Assembly (NCBI GenBank): GCA_963827135.1
Contig: CAWGZX010000005.1
Coordinates: forward strand, 434,001 to 498,000
Direction of reading: 5' to 3'
From: JAJRAN01 sp963827135
GTDB lineage: Archaea; Thermoplasmatota; Thermoplasmata; Methanomassiliicoccales; UBA472
Length of the DNA stretch: 64,000 nucleotides
The notes beneath the pieces were generated by a model. That model was not told the origin of the DNA. It searched no databases and worked only from the letters and a program-made list of their open reading frames with translations. The position numbers and the translations under genes are program-made. Below are positions 26,256 through 35,261 of this stretch, piece by piece (positions within the stretch are counted from its first letter, which is position 1; every line of letters starts with the position of its first letter).

Positions 26256-26280
26256 CAAGCTGAGCGAACACGGCTGCGGA

Positions 26281-26288
26281 TTAATAAC
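26281..26288 (-). promoter_or_regulatory. TATA-like box for leuCD
   Basis: GTTATTAA on the minus strand lies 26-33 bases upstream of the ATG at 26255, the expected position for a leaderless archaeal transcript. Confidence 0.55.
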
Positions 26289-26324
26289 GGTGTTGGTCCA
26301 TGATAGACGGCGCTGGCCTCAACG

Positions 26325-26723
26325 TTAGCCTCGGAGCATTCCGCTAAGGCGCTGGAACATGCTCTTCCAAGTGAGGTATCCGACCACCTTGCCCTCCTTA
26401 TCCACCACTGGGAGATGGCGAATGTTCTTCTTTGCCATCAGGTCCAGGGCCACGTCCAAGGTCGCGGTGGGGGGGACGGTGACGACGGGACTGGTCATTA
26501 CCTGGTTGACAGTCAGATAGAGGAACTTGGACTGCGCCTCGAGGTAATGGCGCAGAAGGTCCCTCTCGGTGAATATCCCCACCAGCCTGCCTGCCCTGTC
26601 CACCACCAGGACGCTGCCCACGTCCCTCTCCACCATCAGCTCGATGGCGCTGATCACCGCGTCCTGCGGATCCACGACCTCTCTCTTCGGGGACATCAGG
26701 TCGCGCACCATGTGACCGGTCAT
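26325..26723 (-). CDS. CBS-pair domain protein
   Basis: This 132-residue protein consists of two CBS motifs. The first is MVRDLMSPKREVVDPQDAVI to VGSVLVVDRAGRLVGIFTER, the second VNQVMTSPVVTVPPTATLDV to IRHLPVVDKEGKVVGYLTWK. CBS pairs bind adenine nucleotides and act as energy or redox sensors, usually regulating a partner. No effector domain is attached, and the flanking leuCD and beta-CASP genes give no strong hint of a partner. Confidence 0.92.
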   Translation of the reverse strand: MTGHMVRDLMSPKREVVDPQDAVISAIELMVERDVGSVLVVDRAGRLVGIFTERDLLRHYLEAQSKFLYLTVNQVMTSPVVTVPPTATLDVALDLMAKKNIRHLPVVDKEGKVVGYLTWKSMFQRLSGMLRG

Positions 26724-26845
26724 GTCGATGATATTGAAACCCAGGGACGATATAATGATGCATTCCCCAGAGAGACGGTTTGGGCATAGATTCTTGTCCG
26801 GCGCGAACCCTAATCAGATGGCAGGAAGGTCAGAGGTGCGATGGA

Positions 26846-28384
26846 ATGGCGAAGGTAACGGTCTTTGACGGCGCGGACTGCATCGGGGGCAACAAGATCC
26901 ACCTAGATTTTGATGGCAAGGGCCTTTTCTTCGATTTCGGGCAGAACTACAAGCGAATGGGCGATTATTACACGGATTTCCTGAAGCCCCGCTCGTCCAG
27001 GGGCGTCCATGATTACTTCGAGATGGGGTTGATCCCTGACATCCCCCAGATCCGCGCGGACGCCATGAGCGACGATGTGGACCACGTCCATCAAACCAAG
27101 CTGAGGGTGGACGCCCTGTTCGTGTCCCATGCCCACATGGACCATATCGGCCACGCCGGGTTCCTGGACTTCAGCGTGCCTTTCGTGGCTTCGCCCATGA
27201 CCGCGGTAATGATGAAGGCCATGAAGGACTGCGGTCAGAGAGGGTGCGAGACCGAGTGCGTCTATGGCCAGAGGAGGGACAGGGACCCTGAGGACGGAAG
27301 GATCGTACGCACCATCAGGATGAGGAAGGGCGACACCTACAAGGGAAGGGACTTCATGCTTACCTCATCGCCCCCGAAAGGGATGCGGGATTTCTGGGAG
27401 GAGAGCGTCTACAGCTACGAGATCGACGCAGGCGAGTTCTTGGACCGGAGCTATCTCGATTTCGAGTTCCAGTCCTTCGACGTCGACCATTCCATCTACG
27501 GCGCCACGGCCTATGCCGTTAATACCAGCGATGGGTACGTAGTGTATACTGGAGACCTGAGGCGCCATGGGCGTTTCCGCAAGAGGACGGACGACTTCGT
27601 GGAGAAGGCGGCCGCCCTCGAGCCGGCAGCGCTGATTATCGAGGGCACGAGGACGACCAGGGGCGAGTCCTCGGCCTACGTGGACGAGGCAGTGGTCAAG
27701 CAGACATGCCTGGACGCGGTCAAGGAGGAGGGTTCGCTGGTCATCGCGGACTTCTCCGCCCGCAACTTCGAGCGCCTGGATACGTTCATGGAGATCGCCC
27801 AGGAGACGGACCGGAGCCTGATCGTGACCAAGAAGGACGCTTATTACCTCCAGGCCATCGAGAAGGTAGATGGCAAGGACAGGATGGAAGGCGTAAAGGT
27901 CTTCGGGGCATTGAAGGCGCAGGAAAGCGGGGTGGAGGAGGCGGCCTGCCGGTGCTCGAGCGAGGTCCTCGACCCCAGGTCAGTCGCCGAGGCTCCCGAG
28001 CGATACATCCTCTGCTTCTCCTATTTCGACATGGGGAACCTGCTGGACATCAAGCACAAGGGCGGGACGTACGTCTACTCGAACAGCGAGGCCTTCAACG
28101 AGGAGCAGGTTGTGGACTTCCGCAGGCTGAACAACTGGCTCAGGCTCTTCCAGCTCAAGGTCAAAGGATTCACGCTGGCCGGCGAGGAAGGAAGGGAGGA
28201 GCCAGCGTTCGACCGACGCTTCCATGCGTCCGGCCATGTCTCGCTGGAGGACCTAATCGACGTCGTCCAAGAGATAGATGCCAAGAAGGTCTTCCCTGTG
28301 CACACCGAGGACCCATCACCATTGAGGAAGGCGGGGATCGCTGGGTTACAGGATGTCAAGCAAGGCAAGCCCATGCAGATATGA
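26846..28384 (+). CDS. Metallo-beta-lactamase/beta-CASP nuclease-like protein (RNase J related)
   Basis: A start at 26846 gives 512 residues with AGGTGCG ahead. The MBL metal site is SHAHMDHIGHAG. DFEFQSFDVDHSIYGATAYA and VVYTGDLRRHG are the next metal motifs, DFSARNFERLDTFMEIA is the beta-CASP region, and FHASGHVSLEDLIDVVQEID followed by FPVHTED closes the site as in RNase J-like enzymes. A Cys-rich insert (CGQRGCETEC, about residues 131-140) is unusual and may bind a metal. It likely cleaves or trims RNA. It is convergent with the photolyase gene, one base apart. Confidence 0.85.
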   Translation: MAKVTVFDGADCIGGNKIHLDFDGKGLFFDFGQNYKRMGDYYTDFLKPRSSRGVHDYFEMGLIPDIPQIRADAMSDDVDHVHQTKLRVDALFVSHAHMDHIGHAGFLDFSVPFVASPMTAVMMKAMKDCGQRGCETECVYGQRRDRDPEDGRIVRTIRMRKGDTYKGRDFMLTSSPPKGMRDFWEESVYSYEIDAGEFLDRSYLDFEFQSFDVDHSIYGATAYAVNTSDGYVVYTGDLRRHGRFRKRTDDFVEKAAALEPAALIIEGTRTTRGESSAYVDEAVVKQTCLDAVKEEGSLVIADFSARNFERLDTFMEIAQETDRSLIVTKKDAYYLQAIEKVDGKDRMEGVKVFGALKAQESGVEEAACRCSSEVLDPRSVAEAPERYILCFSYFDMGNLLDIKHKGGTYVYSNSEAFNEEQVVDFRRLNNWLRLFQLKVKGFTLAGEEGREEPAFDRRFHASGHVSLEDLIDVVQEIDAKKVFPVHTEDPSPLRKAGIAGLQDVKQGKPMQI

Positions 28385-28385
28385 C

Positions 28386-29735
28386 CTAGGTCCATTTGGC
28401 GACGTAGGCATCGACATCGAACTTGGACCTTGCCCCACCATAGCTCATGAAGCGGACCTTGCCGAAGACCTTGCGGGACGGCCAGGCCCGGTCGTGGACG
28501 CCCCCTATGGACCAGGCCATGCCGGCGTAGCCGTTGGGGTCCCGTCCATCCAGCTCGTAGCGGTCGTTGAGCATGATGGCGATGCGCAGGGCCTCCTCCG
28601 GCGTCTCCGACCATTCCAGGATCTTCTTGGCCCAGTACATCCGCATGTAACCATGCATCTTGCCCCGCCGGACCATCTCGTTCTGAGCGGCGTTCCAGAG
28701 CGGGTCGTGCGTCCTGGCCTCCTCGAACTCTCGCGAAGAATAAACATATTCGCGCTCATCGTGGCGATGCTGCTCCAATGAGGCCTTCGACCATTCCGGG
28801 AAGCCTGAGACCGAATCATAGTCAGGTACGTGGAGGCAGAAGTTGTCCGAGAGCTCGCGCCTGACGATGAGCTCCTCTAGGAAGGCTTGCGTCGAAGGCC
28901 CAAGTACCTGGGCCTTGGATATCTCGAAGGCTGTCCTCTGGGGGGAGAGCTGTCCGAAATGGATGTAGGGGGAGAGGTCCGACTGCCCTCCTTTGTTGGG
29001 GTCATTCCGGCGGTCCTGGTAGCTGGAGAGGCCTTTGGTAATGAAATCCTCGAGCTTCTTATGGGCGGCCGCCTCTCCCGACTTAATCCAGTCTATCGGG
29101 CCTCCTTGATCCTCGGCCCTGATTGAGGCTTTGACCATTTTCCAGTCTATCGGCTGGCCATCCTTCCATTCGGTCCTCGGCCTCTTCGCCGAAGGAGGCT
29201 GGTCGAGGAAGGAAGGTAACAATTTGGCTAGCTTGCGGCGTAGGGTCGCCGCCCCCCATTCTCGTTTATTTGAGGCGATCCAGCAAGGCACGATGTTGTG
29301 CGCGTCCACCTCGTAAACGGTCGTTCTGGATTCTTTACAGACAGACTCCCTCCAAAGCCTCTTCAGCCGAAGCGGGTCGAAGTCGATCACCATTGCTGCT
29401 GGCTCGATCTCTGAGAGCAGGTCGGGGACGCTGCTCATGGGCTCACCTAGGACCAGACGGAAGCCTATGCCCTTCTTGGTCAGCCCTTTCTCGACCTCGG
29501 TCATCCCTTCCAGCATGAATTCATAGTTGCGAATGGCCGCGCCGATGAAGCTCGGGGACATGGCGAAGAAGACGAGCAATGGAAGACCGCGCCGGTCGGC
29601 CTCCTTAGTTGCGAAGGCTAGAGCGTGATTGTCCTGGCAGCGCTGCTCACGGCTCATCCAGTAGCAGACGCACCTGCCCTCTCCGTCCCCTTTCTGGATC
29701 GGCCTTGCCCTAGCTTCGAGGTCACCATTGCTCAT
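28386..29735 (-). CDS. phr: Class II CPD DNA photolyase
   Basis: The 449-residue protein fits class II deoxyribodipyrimidine photolyases: CVCYWMSREQRCQDNHAL at the N-terminus, LSPYIHFGQLSPQRTAFEI, FLEELIVRRELSDNFCLH, and the FAD-site end WSETPEEALRIAIMLNDRYE and DGRDPNGYAGMAWSIGGVHD. It repairs cyclobutane pyrimidine dimers using blue light and FAD. Together with UDG and XPD it adds to DNA-repair functions in the window, but these genes are not in one operon. Presence implies the organism sees light at least occasionally. Confidence 0.93.
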   Translation of the reverse strand: MSNGDLEARARPIQKGDGEGRCVCYWMSREQRCQDNHALAFATKEADRRGLPLLVFFAMSPSFIGAAIRNYEFMLEGMTEVEKGLTKKGIGFRLVLGEPMSSVPDLLSEIEPAAMVIDFDPLRLKRLWRESVCKESRTTVYEVDAHNIVPCWIASNKREWGAATLRRKLAKLLPSFLDQPPSAKRPRTEWKDGQPIDWKMVKASIRAEDQGGPIDWIKSGEAAAHKKLEDFITKGLSSYQDRRNDPNKGGQSDLSPYIHFGQLSPQRTAFEISKAQVLGPSTQAFLEELIVRRELSDNFCLHVPDYDSVSGFPEWSKASLEQHRHDEREYVYSSREFEEARTHDPLWNAAQNEMVRRGKMHGYMRMYWAKKILEWSETPEEALRIAIMLNDRYELDGRDPNGYAGMAWSIGGVHDRAWPSRKVFGKVRFMSYGGARSKFDVDAYVAKWT

Positions 29736-29761
29736 CGCCTATGGGATTCCAAGGTTATGGA

Positions 29762-30535
29762 CTAAATGCTTCCGCTCGGTGCTCTCCGAGGCGCGAACCA
29801 TTCATTCTCTCGCCTCAGCATCCGACGCTTCGAGTCCAGGGATAGGATGGCGACAGCTGTTGGAATCGAGGAAGCGACGAGGACAGGCTGTCCGAGCCAA
29901 ATGCCGACGGAGGCGAAGATCGCGGCTGCGCCGACCGCCAAAGGAATGAAGACCATTCGATGCCTCCTTTCGCTCATCTTGACCTGGACCGCCAACTCCC
30001 TGCTCGGACACGGGTCCAGGAGCACGGCGAAGGCCAGAGCGGTGGAGATCATGCTGGCTTGATTCATGGCCGAGGACGAGCCTTTCTTAGGAGAGAGCGA
30101 ACGCAGGCAGAGGTCGATGAAGAGGGGCGAGGGCACTGCCGCCTCCTCCCCGATGCGGACGGCATCGAGAGGCACTCGCCTCAATCCAATCTCCGCCTCT
30201 CGTGCATCGTGGAACCAGTGGAACGGGCCAACGGCGACGCTCCGGTCCTGGACATAGTGAAGGGCGCGGCCCAGGCACCACATCGCGTCCTCCTCCCTGC
30301 CCTCCAGGTAGGCGGTCCTCGCCTTCCATAGCAGACCCCTTATGAAGCGCTTCGTGGCGCGATGATGCCTAACCCGGCGCCGGCGCAGGAGCATGCGGCT
30401 GTTCCTGGTGATGACCTTGTCGCCCTCGCGGTCCGGCTGGATCGAGCCTTGGCGCAGGACCTCGCTCATCTCCTTCGGCAGGTCCAGCCGCTCGGCCACG
30501 GCATTGGCGATCTCCAGATGGCTCTTCCATTTCAT
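29762..30535 (-). CDS. Zinc-dependent phospholipase C-like protein with C-terminal membrane hairpin
   Basis: The 257-residue protein has histidine and acidic positions like the alpha-toxin/P1-nuclease zinc fold: WKSHLEIANAVAERL near the start, GRALHYVQDRSVA, and HWFHDAREAEIGLRRV. Two hydrophobic segments near residues 193-231 (FIPLAAVGAAAIFASVGIWL-like, then LVASSIPTAVAILSL) anchor the C-terminus. There is no signal peptide, so the zinc domain is probably cytosolic. The match is by pattern only. The upstream region is very AT-rich (TATATATA at 30552-30559). Confidence 0.6.
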   Translation of the reverse strand: MKWKSHLEIANAVAERLDLPKEMSEVLRQGSIQPDREGDKVITRNSRMLLRRRRVRHHRATKRFIRGLLWKARTAYLEGREEDAMWCLGRALHYVQDRSVAVGPFHWFHDAREAEIGLRRVPLDAVRIGEEAAVPSPLFIDLCLRSLSPKKGSSSAMNQASMISTALAFAVLLDPCPSRELAVQVKMSERRHRMVFIPLAVGAAAIFASVGIWLGQPVLVASSIPTAVAILSLDSKRRMLRRENEWFAPRRAPSGSI

Positions 30536-30591
30536 CTAAAATGCCGATAGTATATATAATTAAGAATATAAAAATGATAAGGTTCCCCCGA

Positions 30592-31230
30592 TCAGTCCAT
30601 GGTCTCGTCTCGGACCGGGACCCTGCTACCATCGGAGGGCGATGCCCTTTGCTTTGGCGCCCTGACCCTGCGCCATATCAGATATGCTGATGCGGCGGCG
30701 ATGACCAGCAGCACTATGCCAAGGACCATCAGCTCCGGGCTCGTCCCCCCGCCGGGGAGGAAGTAATCGGCTCCGTCCACGGGAGCCTCATTGCCGGATT
30801 GCGCCTCTCCGGCCCGAAGCGCTGCCTCGGAAAGGCTCGTCGTCAAAGCAGCGATTGCGCCCACGATCATCATCAGCGTTAGCGAGAAGACGATTACTAT
30901 CTTGGTGTTCTCTCCTGGTGATATCAAGTCCCGAGCCTTCCAGGAGAGGCCGTAATAGACGAAGCCGTGCTCCTCGTAGCGGGTCACCAGCTCACCTTCC
31001 TCAAGCTTCTTGAGGTGCCGGTGCACCGCGGCCTTGTCTATCCCGAGCTGGTCGGCGAGCTGCGCCACCGTCCTCCTCTGGGGATGCAGCGCCTTCAGTA
31101 TCTCCATGCGATTGTCCGAGGCCAGGGCGAAGAGCGCCTTCTTGTCCAGCTCGACCTTCATCTTGTCCGCCCTGTCATAAGGAAAGGAGGACGGGGTGCT
31201 TAACCCCTTGTCCGCGTCCGCTTCCATCAT
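30592..31230 (-). CDS. Membrane-anchored ArsR-type winged-helix regulator
   Basis: From ATG 31230 the protein is 212 residues. Residues about 25-90 form a helix-turn-helix domain: FALASDNRMEILKALHPQRR, TVAQLADQLGIDKAAVHRHL, then a wing. Two membrane helices follow (TKIVIVFSLTLMMIVGAIAA and ELMVLGIVLLVIAAASAYLI) with an extracytoplasmic loop of about 50 residues between them, then a basic cytosolic tail. The start overlaps the stop of the secreted beta-propeller gene (ATGA), so the two are co-translated. I infer a one-component regulator sensing an extracellular or membrane state, perhaps through the propeller. Its DNA target is unknown. Confidence 0.8.
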   Translation of the reverse strand: MMEADADKGLSTPSSFPYDRADKMKVELDKKALFALASDNRMEILKALHPQRRTVAQLADQLGIDKAAVHRHLKKLEEGELVTRYEEHGFVYYGLSWKARDLISPGENTKIVIVFSLTLMMIVGAIAALTTSLSEAALRAGEAQSGNEAPVDGADYFLPGGGTSPELMVLGIVLLVIAAASAYLIWRRVRAPKQRASPSDGSRVPVRDETMD

Positions 31231-33106
31231 CTTACCGCTCCGATGGCCGCCACATCCCCCTCGGCCAATAGCATCGGGAAATAGGCATAGTCCCACTGGC
31301 GGTACACCAGCTTGCCTTGGGCGCTCAGGTCCAGGAGGGAATTGACGTAGACCGTGGTATCGGAAATGGTGTAGAGCCAGTCGCCGATGAACTGCGCGCG
31401 CATCACATACTCCCCTGGACCAGGGGGCACCGTGCCCTTAAGCTCCACTGCATTGTCTCCGATGGCGAAGACGTATGCGCCCGAGGTGCAGTTCCAGGTG
31501 TCCCTGTCGTAAGAGCTGACCGGTATCACTAGGCTTCCCGTGACCTGATCATAGGTCACCGCCTTGTGGTCCCAGAGCGCGTCCGAATACGACCACCCGG
31601 GCAAGACTAAGCTAGTGACCTCGGCCGGATTGTATGGATCGGAGACATCGAAGAGCGAGATCTTCAGAGAGCCTTCCTCCATGCCGATTCCGACCAGTCT
31701 GGATTCCCCGACAGGGTGCAGATAGGAGGAGAAACCAGGGACCTTGAGCTCGCCCTGCACCCTGGGGGAGGTGGGATCGCTTAGGTCAATTACGAAGAGA
31801 GGGTCCACCTGCCGGAATGTGACCAGGTAAAGGGTATCGCTGGAGAAGCGGCACGAGTACACACGCTCCCCGGGGCTAGGTCCTCTAAGGCGCCAACGAC
31901 CCGCAGATCGCCATCCAGGACGTACACCGCGTTGCGCTGGTTCTCCCAGCTGAAGGTGGTGGCGACGCGGAGCAACCCGCCATCCTCATCCAATGCGAAC
32001 TGGTTGAGCAGATAGCCTGGAACCTCTCCGCGAGCCTTGGCCTCCATTCTCAATCCATCCAGAGAAACCTTGTAGATGGTGGTGGTGATCGAGTCCGAGC
32101 TGACGGCGACCCCGTCAGCGCTCATAGCCTCCCTCGCGGAGTTGACGATGTCGACCAGCCCCCCACCGTTCCATTTCTGGAACGTCAGGTACATGGCCTC
32201 GGTGGACACGTAGATGGTCGACGTGTACCCGGTCAAGATGGAAGTTAGGTTGCTCTCCATGCTCCCTACGTCAAGCGCCATTATGTTGAGGAAGGCGGCG
32301 GGGTCCTCGCAATCCGGGTCGAAATGAACGTCTGTGATCGGGATCGACTCGGAGTCGTTGTCTTGCCACTCCTTGGGCAAGGTTACCACCGAATCATACA
32401 TCCAGAGATAATGCTGGGTCACGATGTAGACTATCCCGCCGCTAAGGCGGCTCGTGACCCCGTAGCCCGATGTCGCCGCCGTCCCCACAAGCGAAGGTCG
32501 TCCCTCCTCGTCCATGGAGAACACGGCGATGACCGTCCTTTCCTCAGGCATGCGCCAAACGGATGGGGCAAAGACCGCATAGCTCCCATTGCCAGAATAA
32601 TCGTAGGGGACGTAGGGCCCGCTCACCGAGACCACGACCACCAGCCTGTCGCCGTAAAGATAGATGCCTTGTATCCAGACCGAATAGTTGTCCTCGAATC
32701 CAAGGGACTGGCGCATGTCGATGGTAGTGGAGTTCGATAGCTCCTCGGGGGGATACGCCTTGATGATGGAGACCTCGTCACCCGATGCGATATAGAGGAA
32801 CTTCCCATCTGTCTTTACGCAGTCCGCCTCATCTACGCCCTCCACCTGGACGTTGGTGGTGGAGTGGCGGACGGAGTCGGCAGGGGCGCCGTTGCCGCTC
32901 ATGGCCTCCGATCCGAAGTCCTTCCAGATGTCGGAGCTCTGCGACTGCCCGACGAAATCCTGCAGCTGGTGCTGGGTCCTGAACGTCGGCAGGAGGCCGG
33001 AGGCGTCAACTTCCTGGGTGCTAGCCAGCATGATGAAGCCACCGGACAATATAAGACCGAAGGCTATCAGGGCCGCGATGAAGGCCGATTCTCGTCTTGC
33101 GCTCAT
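31227..33106 (-). pseudogene. Secreted beta-propeller domain protein, split by one frameshift
   Basis: Two frames together encode one propeller protein of about 625 residues. The first (from 33106) has a signal-anchor (AFIAALIAFGLILSGGFIML) and VEGVDEADCVKTDGKFLYIA, a hallmark of archaeal/bacterial Beta_propel proteins. The second continues TLYLVTFRQVDPLFVIDLSD, FSSYLHPVGESRLVGIGMEE and so on to the C-terminus. They meet in CCCC-GGGG at 31868-31875, where one extra base restores APGERVYSCRF. The protein would face outside. The downstream regulator overlaps its stop. Both halves remain well conserved, so a consensus indel is plausible. Confidence 0.85.
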
Positions 33107-33228
33107 ACTCTATCAGATGCAGATTCGGCTAGGGTGTATACTTACCCCCGCTTGGTGTTGACTTTTTCGTCAACGCCTCTCCAAAACGATAATGAGGGAG
33201 GGGTGCGTATCTTTAGTCAAGTGACGAC

Positions 33229-33591
33229 ATGGCTGAGGAGGCAAGGGTCAGGAACCGTGCTGGGCTGGCGTTCGGCTATCTCATCATTTGCGCTGCCGTG
33301 GCGATATTGATCTCCTGGTACCTGGGCGTTTGGTGGTACTTCTTCCCTATAATGATGATCGCCGGAGGCACCTACCTGCTGGTGATCTCGCTAATGGCCT
33401 CGAGGGCTTCGGGCAAGGGCGGCTCGATCTTCGTCTACATGCTCCTCTGGGGTGGGATACTGCTCATCCTGGGCGTGGAGTGGATCGTGAACGACCTGTA
33501 TCCGGGCAATGTGGTCTTCCTGGTCATCACATTCATGGTGTTCGTGGGCGCGGTGGCGTTGATTGGCTATCTCATTCGAGGGCGGGGCTGA
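33229..33591 (+). CDS. Small four-helix membrane protein, unknown function
   Basis: The 120-residue protein has four predicted helices: about 14-32 (FGYLIICAAVAILISWYLG), 37-55, 66-83 and 92-113, joined by short loops with an N-terminal charged tail. I recognise no family. It is divergent from the beta-propeller gene and upstream of rubrerythrin by about 87 bases; the latter has its own promoter, so a link is unproven. Confidence 0.7.
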   Translation: MAEEARVRNRAGLAFGYLIICAAVAILISWYLGVWWYFFPIMMIAGGTYLLVISLMASRASGKGGSIFVYMLLWGGILLILGVEWIVNDLYPGNVVFLVITFMVFVGAVALIGYLIRGRG

Positions 33592-33630
33592 GCTCCTGCT
33601 TCTGTGCCCGCCGTCCCATTTTCCCAAATT

Positions 33631-33640
33631 CTAAATAAGG
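33631..33640 (+). promoter_or_regulatory. TATA-like box and ribosome site for rubrerythrin
   Basis: CTAAATAAGG predicts transcription start near 33662. A consensus GGAGG (33668-33672) is 6 bases before the ATG at 33679. Confidence 0.5.
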
Positions 33641-33678
33641 GTTAATGGAACATCGGGGCCAAGGTTCGGAGGAAGCAG

Positions 33679-34218
33679 ATGCACGCGATGACTGAGCAAT
33701 TCATGCACAACGCCTTCGCCGGTGAGTCCATGGCCCATATGCGGTACATGGTCTATGCCGAGGCGGCGGATAAGGACGGATTCAAGAACGTGGCCAGGCT
33801 ATTCAGGGCCGTGGCATTCGCCGAAGAGGTCCATGCCACTGGCCATATGAGGCGCGCGCCCTTCAAGATGGGGTCGGTGGCGGCCGAGGCTCCCTTCGGC
33901 GTCGGCAAGACGTCCGAGAACCTCGCCAATGCCGTCGCAGGTGAGACGTACGAGATCGAGGAAATGTACCCGGTCTTCATGGAGACGGCCAAGTTCCAAG
34001 GGGAGAAGTTGGCCTTGACCTCCTTCGATTGGGCTTTCAGGGCGGAGAAGGTGCACCAGAAGATGTACCAGGAGGCCAAGGGCCTGGTGGACCAGGGCAA
34101 GGACTGGCGCGATGCTAAGGTGCACATCTGCTCCACCTGCGGCTGGACTGTCGAAGGGGATGCCCCAGATGTCTGCCCGGTCTGCGGTGCCAAGAAGGCG
34201 GCCTTCAGGCTATTTTGA
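33679..34218 (+). CDS. rbr: Rubrerythrin
   Basis: The 179-residue protein has an N-terminal diiron four-helix bundle, with metal-ligand motifs in AGESMAHMRYMVYAEAA, FAEEVHATGHMRR, AGETYEIEEMYP and FRAEKVHQKMYQEA. The C-terminal rubredoxin-type site is CSTCGWTVEGDAPDVCPVCG. It reduces hydrogen peroxide in the cytosol of anaerobes and microaerophiles, with electrons arriving at the rubredoxin domain. It points to an anaerobic lifestyle. It is a single gene with its own promoter. Confidence 0.95.
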   Translation: MHAMTEQFMHNAFAGESMAHMRYMVYAEAADKDGFKNVARLFRAVAFAEEVHATGHMRRAPFKMGSVAAEAPFGVGKTSENLANAVAGETYEIEEMYPVFMETAKFQGEKLALTSFDWAFRAEKVHQKMYQEAKGLVDQGKDWRDAKVHICSTCGWTVEGDAPDVCPVCGAKKAAFRLF

Positions 34219-34343
34219 ACGCTGAGCGTCTCGAAACCTTTTCCAACTTATCCATTTCTTATCGCTGGGGCTCGGGCTCCATGAGCGGAAGGAAGCATGC
34301 GAACCCTTATCTTCCGTGTCTAATGATACGCTGAGCGATTCTG

Positions 34344-35261
34344 ATGAAAGAACGAGCGCTGAGAAAGCTGGTCGAGAGCAAGCGTTTCCTATTCTTCGGG
34401 GGCAAGGGCGGTGTGGGCAAGACTACCATGGCCGCAGCTACGGCACTCTGGCTCGCAGACCAGGGATACAGCACGCTGATCATCGCTACCGATCCGACTA
34501 TATCGCTTTCGGCAACGTTCGAGCAGCCGATAAGCGAGACCGAGATTACGCCCATCAGATGTTCCTGCAGGCTCAGCGGCCTCAACATCAATCCCAAGAA
34601 GGCCATGGGCGTCTTCCAGAGCCGGATGACCGGGATGCTAGAAGGGTTCTCGTCCCTTTTCGGGAGCGAGCTGCTCTCGACGCCATGCACTGAGGAGATA
34701 GCCGCCTTCGACCAGTTCGTTTCCTACATGCAGGACACAGAGCACGACAAGCTGGTGTTCGATACTGCCCCGACCGGGCAAACCCTCAGGGAGCTGAGCA
34801 TGCCCTTTGACTGGTCCAGCTACGTCTCCAACCAGATCAAGCACCGCCGCGAGCTCTCCGAGGCCTTAGGATTCGTCTACGATGAGGGAATGATCGAGGA
34901 CCTGAAGCAAGAGAAGGCCCGCTACGACAATGCGGTCAAGGGTCTGGCGGACGACACCGTATCGGCGTTCACCATCGTCACTTTGCCCGAGAAGCTCCCG
35001 ATAGAGGAGTCGGCCCGTGCCGTAGAGGACCTTGCCAAGTTCGGGATCAAGGTCCCATCCATGATCGTGAACGAGGTCATCCCTAGGAAGGTGCTTGAAG
35101 GCAATTGGTTCCTGGAAAAGAGAAGGGCTACCCAGGAGAGGTACCTGAAGGAGATCGATGAGAGGTTCAAGAGCATTATAATCAAGGAAGTGCCGCTCTT
35201 GGAGACCGACGTCTACGGAATCGAGAACCTGCGCAAGATCGGAGGCTATCTCTATGACTGA
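34344..35261 (+). CDS. ArsA/GET3-family anion-transporting-type ATPase
   Basis: The 305-residue protein has a deviant P-loop FGGKGGVGKTT (about 18-28), Switch I ATDPTISLSATF, and Switch II VFDTAPTGQTLREL. It is a single ATPase domain, as in eukaryotic Get3 and archaeal ArsA homologues, not the tandem bacterial ArsA. A CSC at about residues 74-76 might bind metalloid. The gene overlaps the next, a CC-containing thioredoxin-like protein, by 8 bases, suggesting a functional pair like ArsA with the chaperone ArsD. Tail-anchored protein targeting is the alternative role. No ArsB transporter is nearby. Confidence 0.88.
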   Translation: MKERALRKLVESKRFLFFGGKGGVGKTTMAAATALWLADQGYSTLIIATDPTISLSATFEQPISETEITPIRCSCRLSGLNINPKKAMGVFQSRMTGMLEGFSSLFGSELLSTPCTEEIAAFDQFVSYMQDTEHDKLVFDTAPTGQTLRELSMPFDWSSYVSNQIKHRRELSEALGFVYDEGMIEDLKQEKARYDNAVKGLADDTVSAFTIVTLPEKLPIEESARAVEDLAKFGIKVPSMIVNEVIPRKVLEGNWFLEKRRATQERYLKEIDERFKSIIIKEVPLLETDVYGIENLRKIGGYLYD

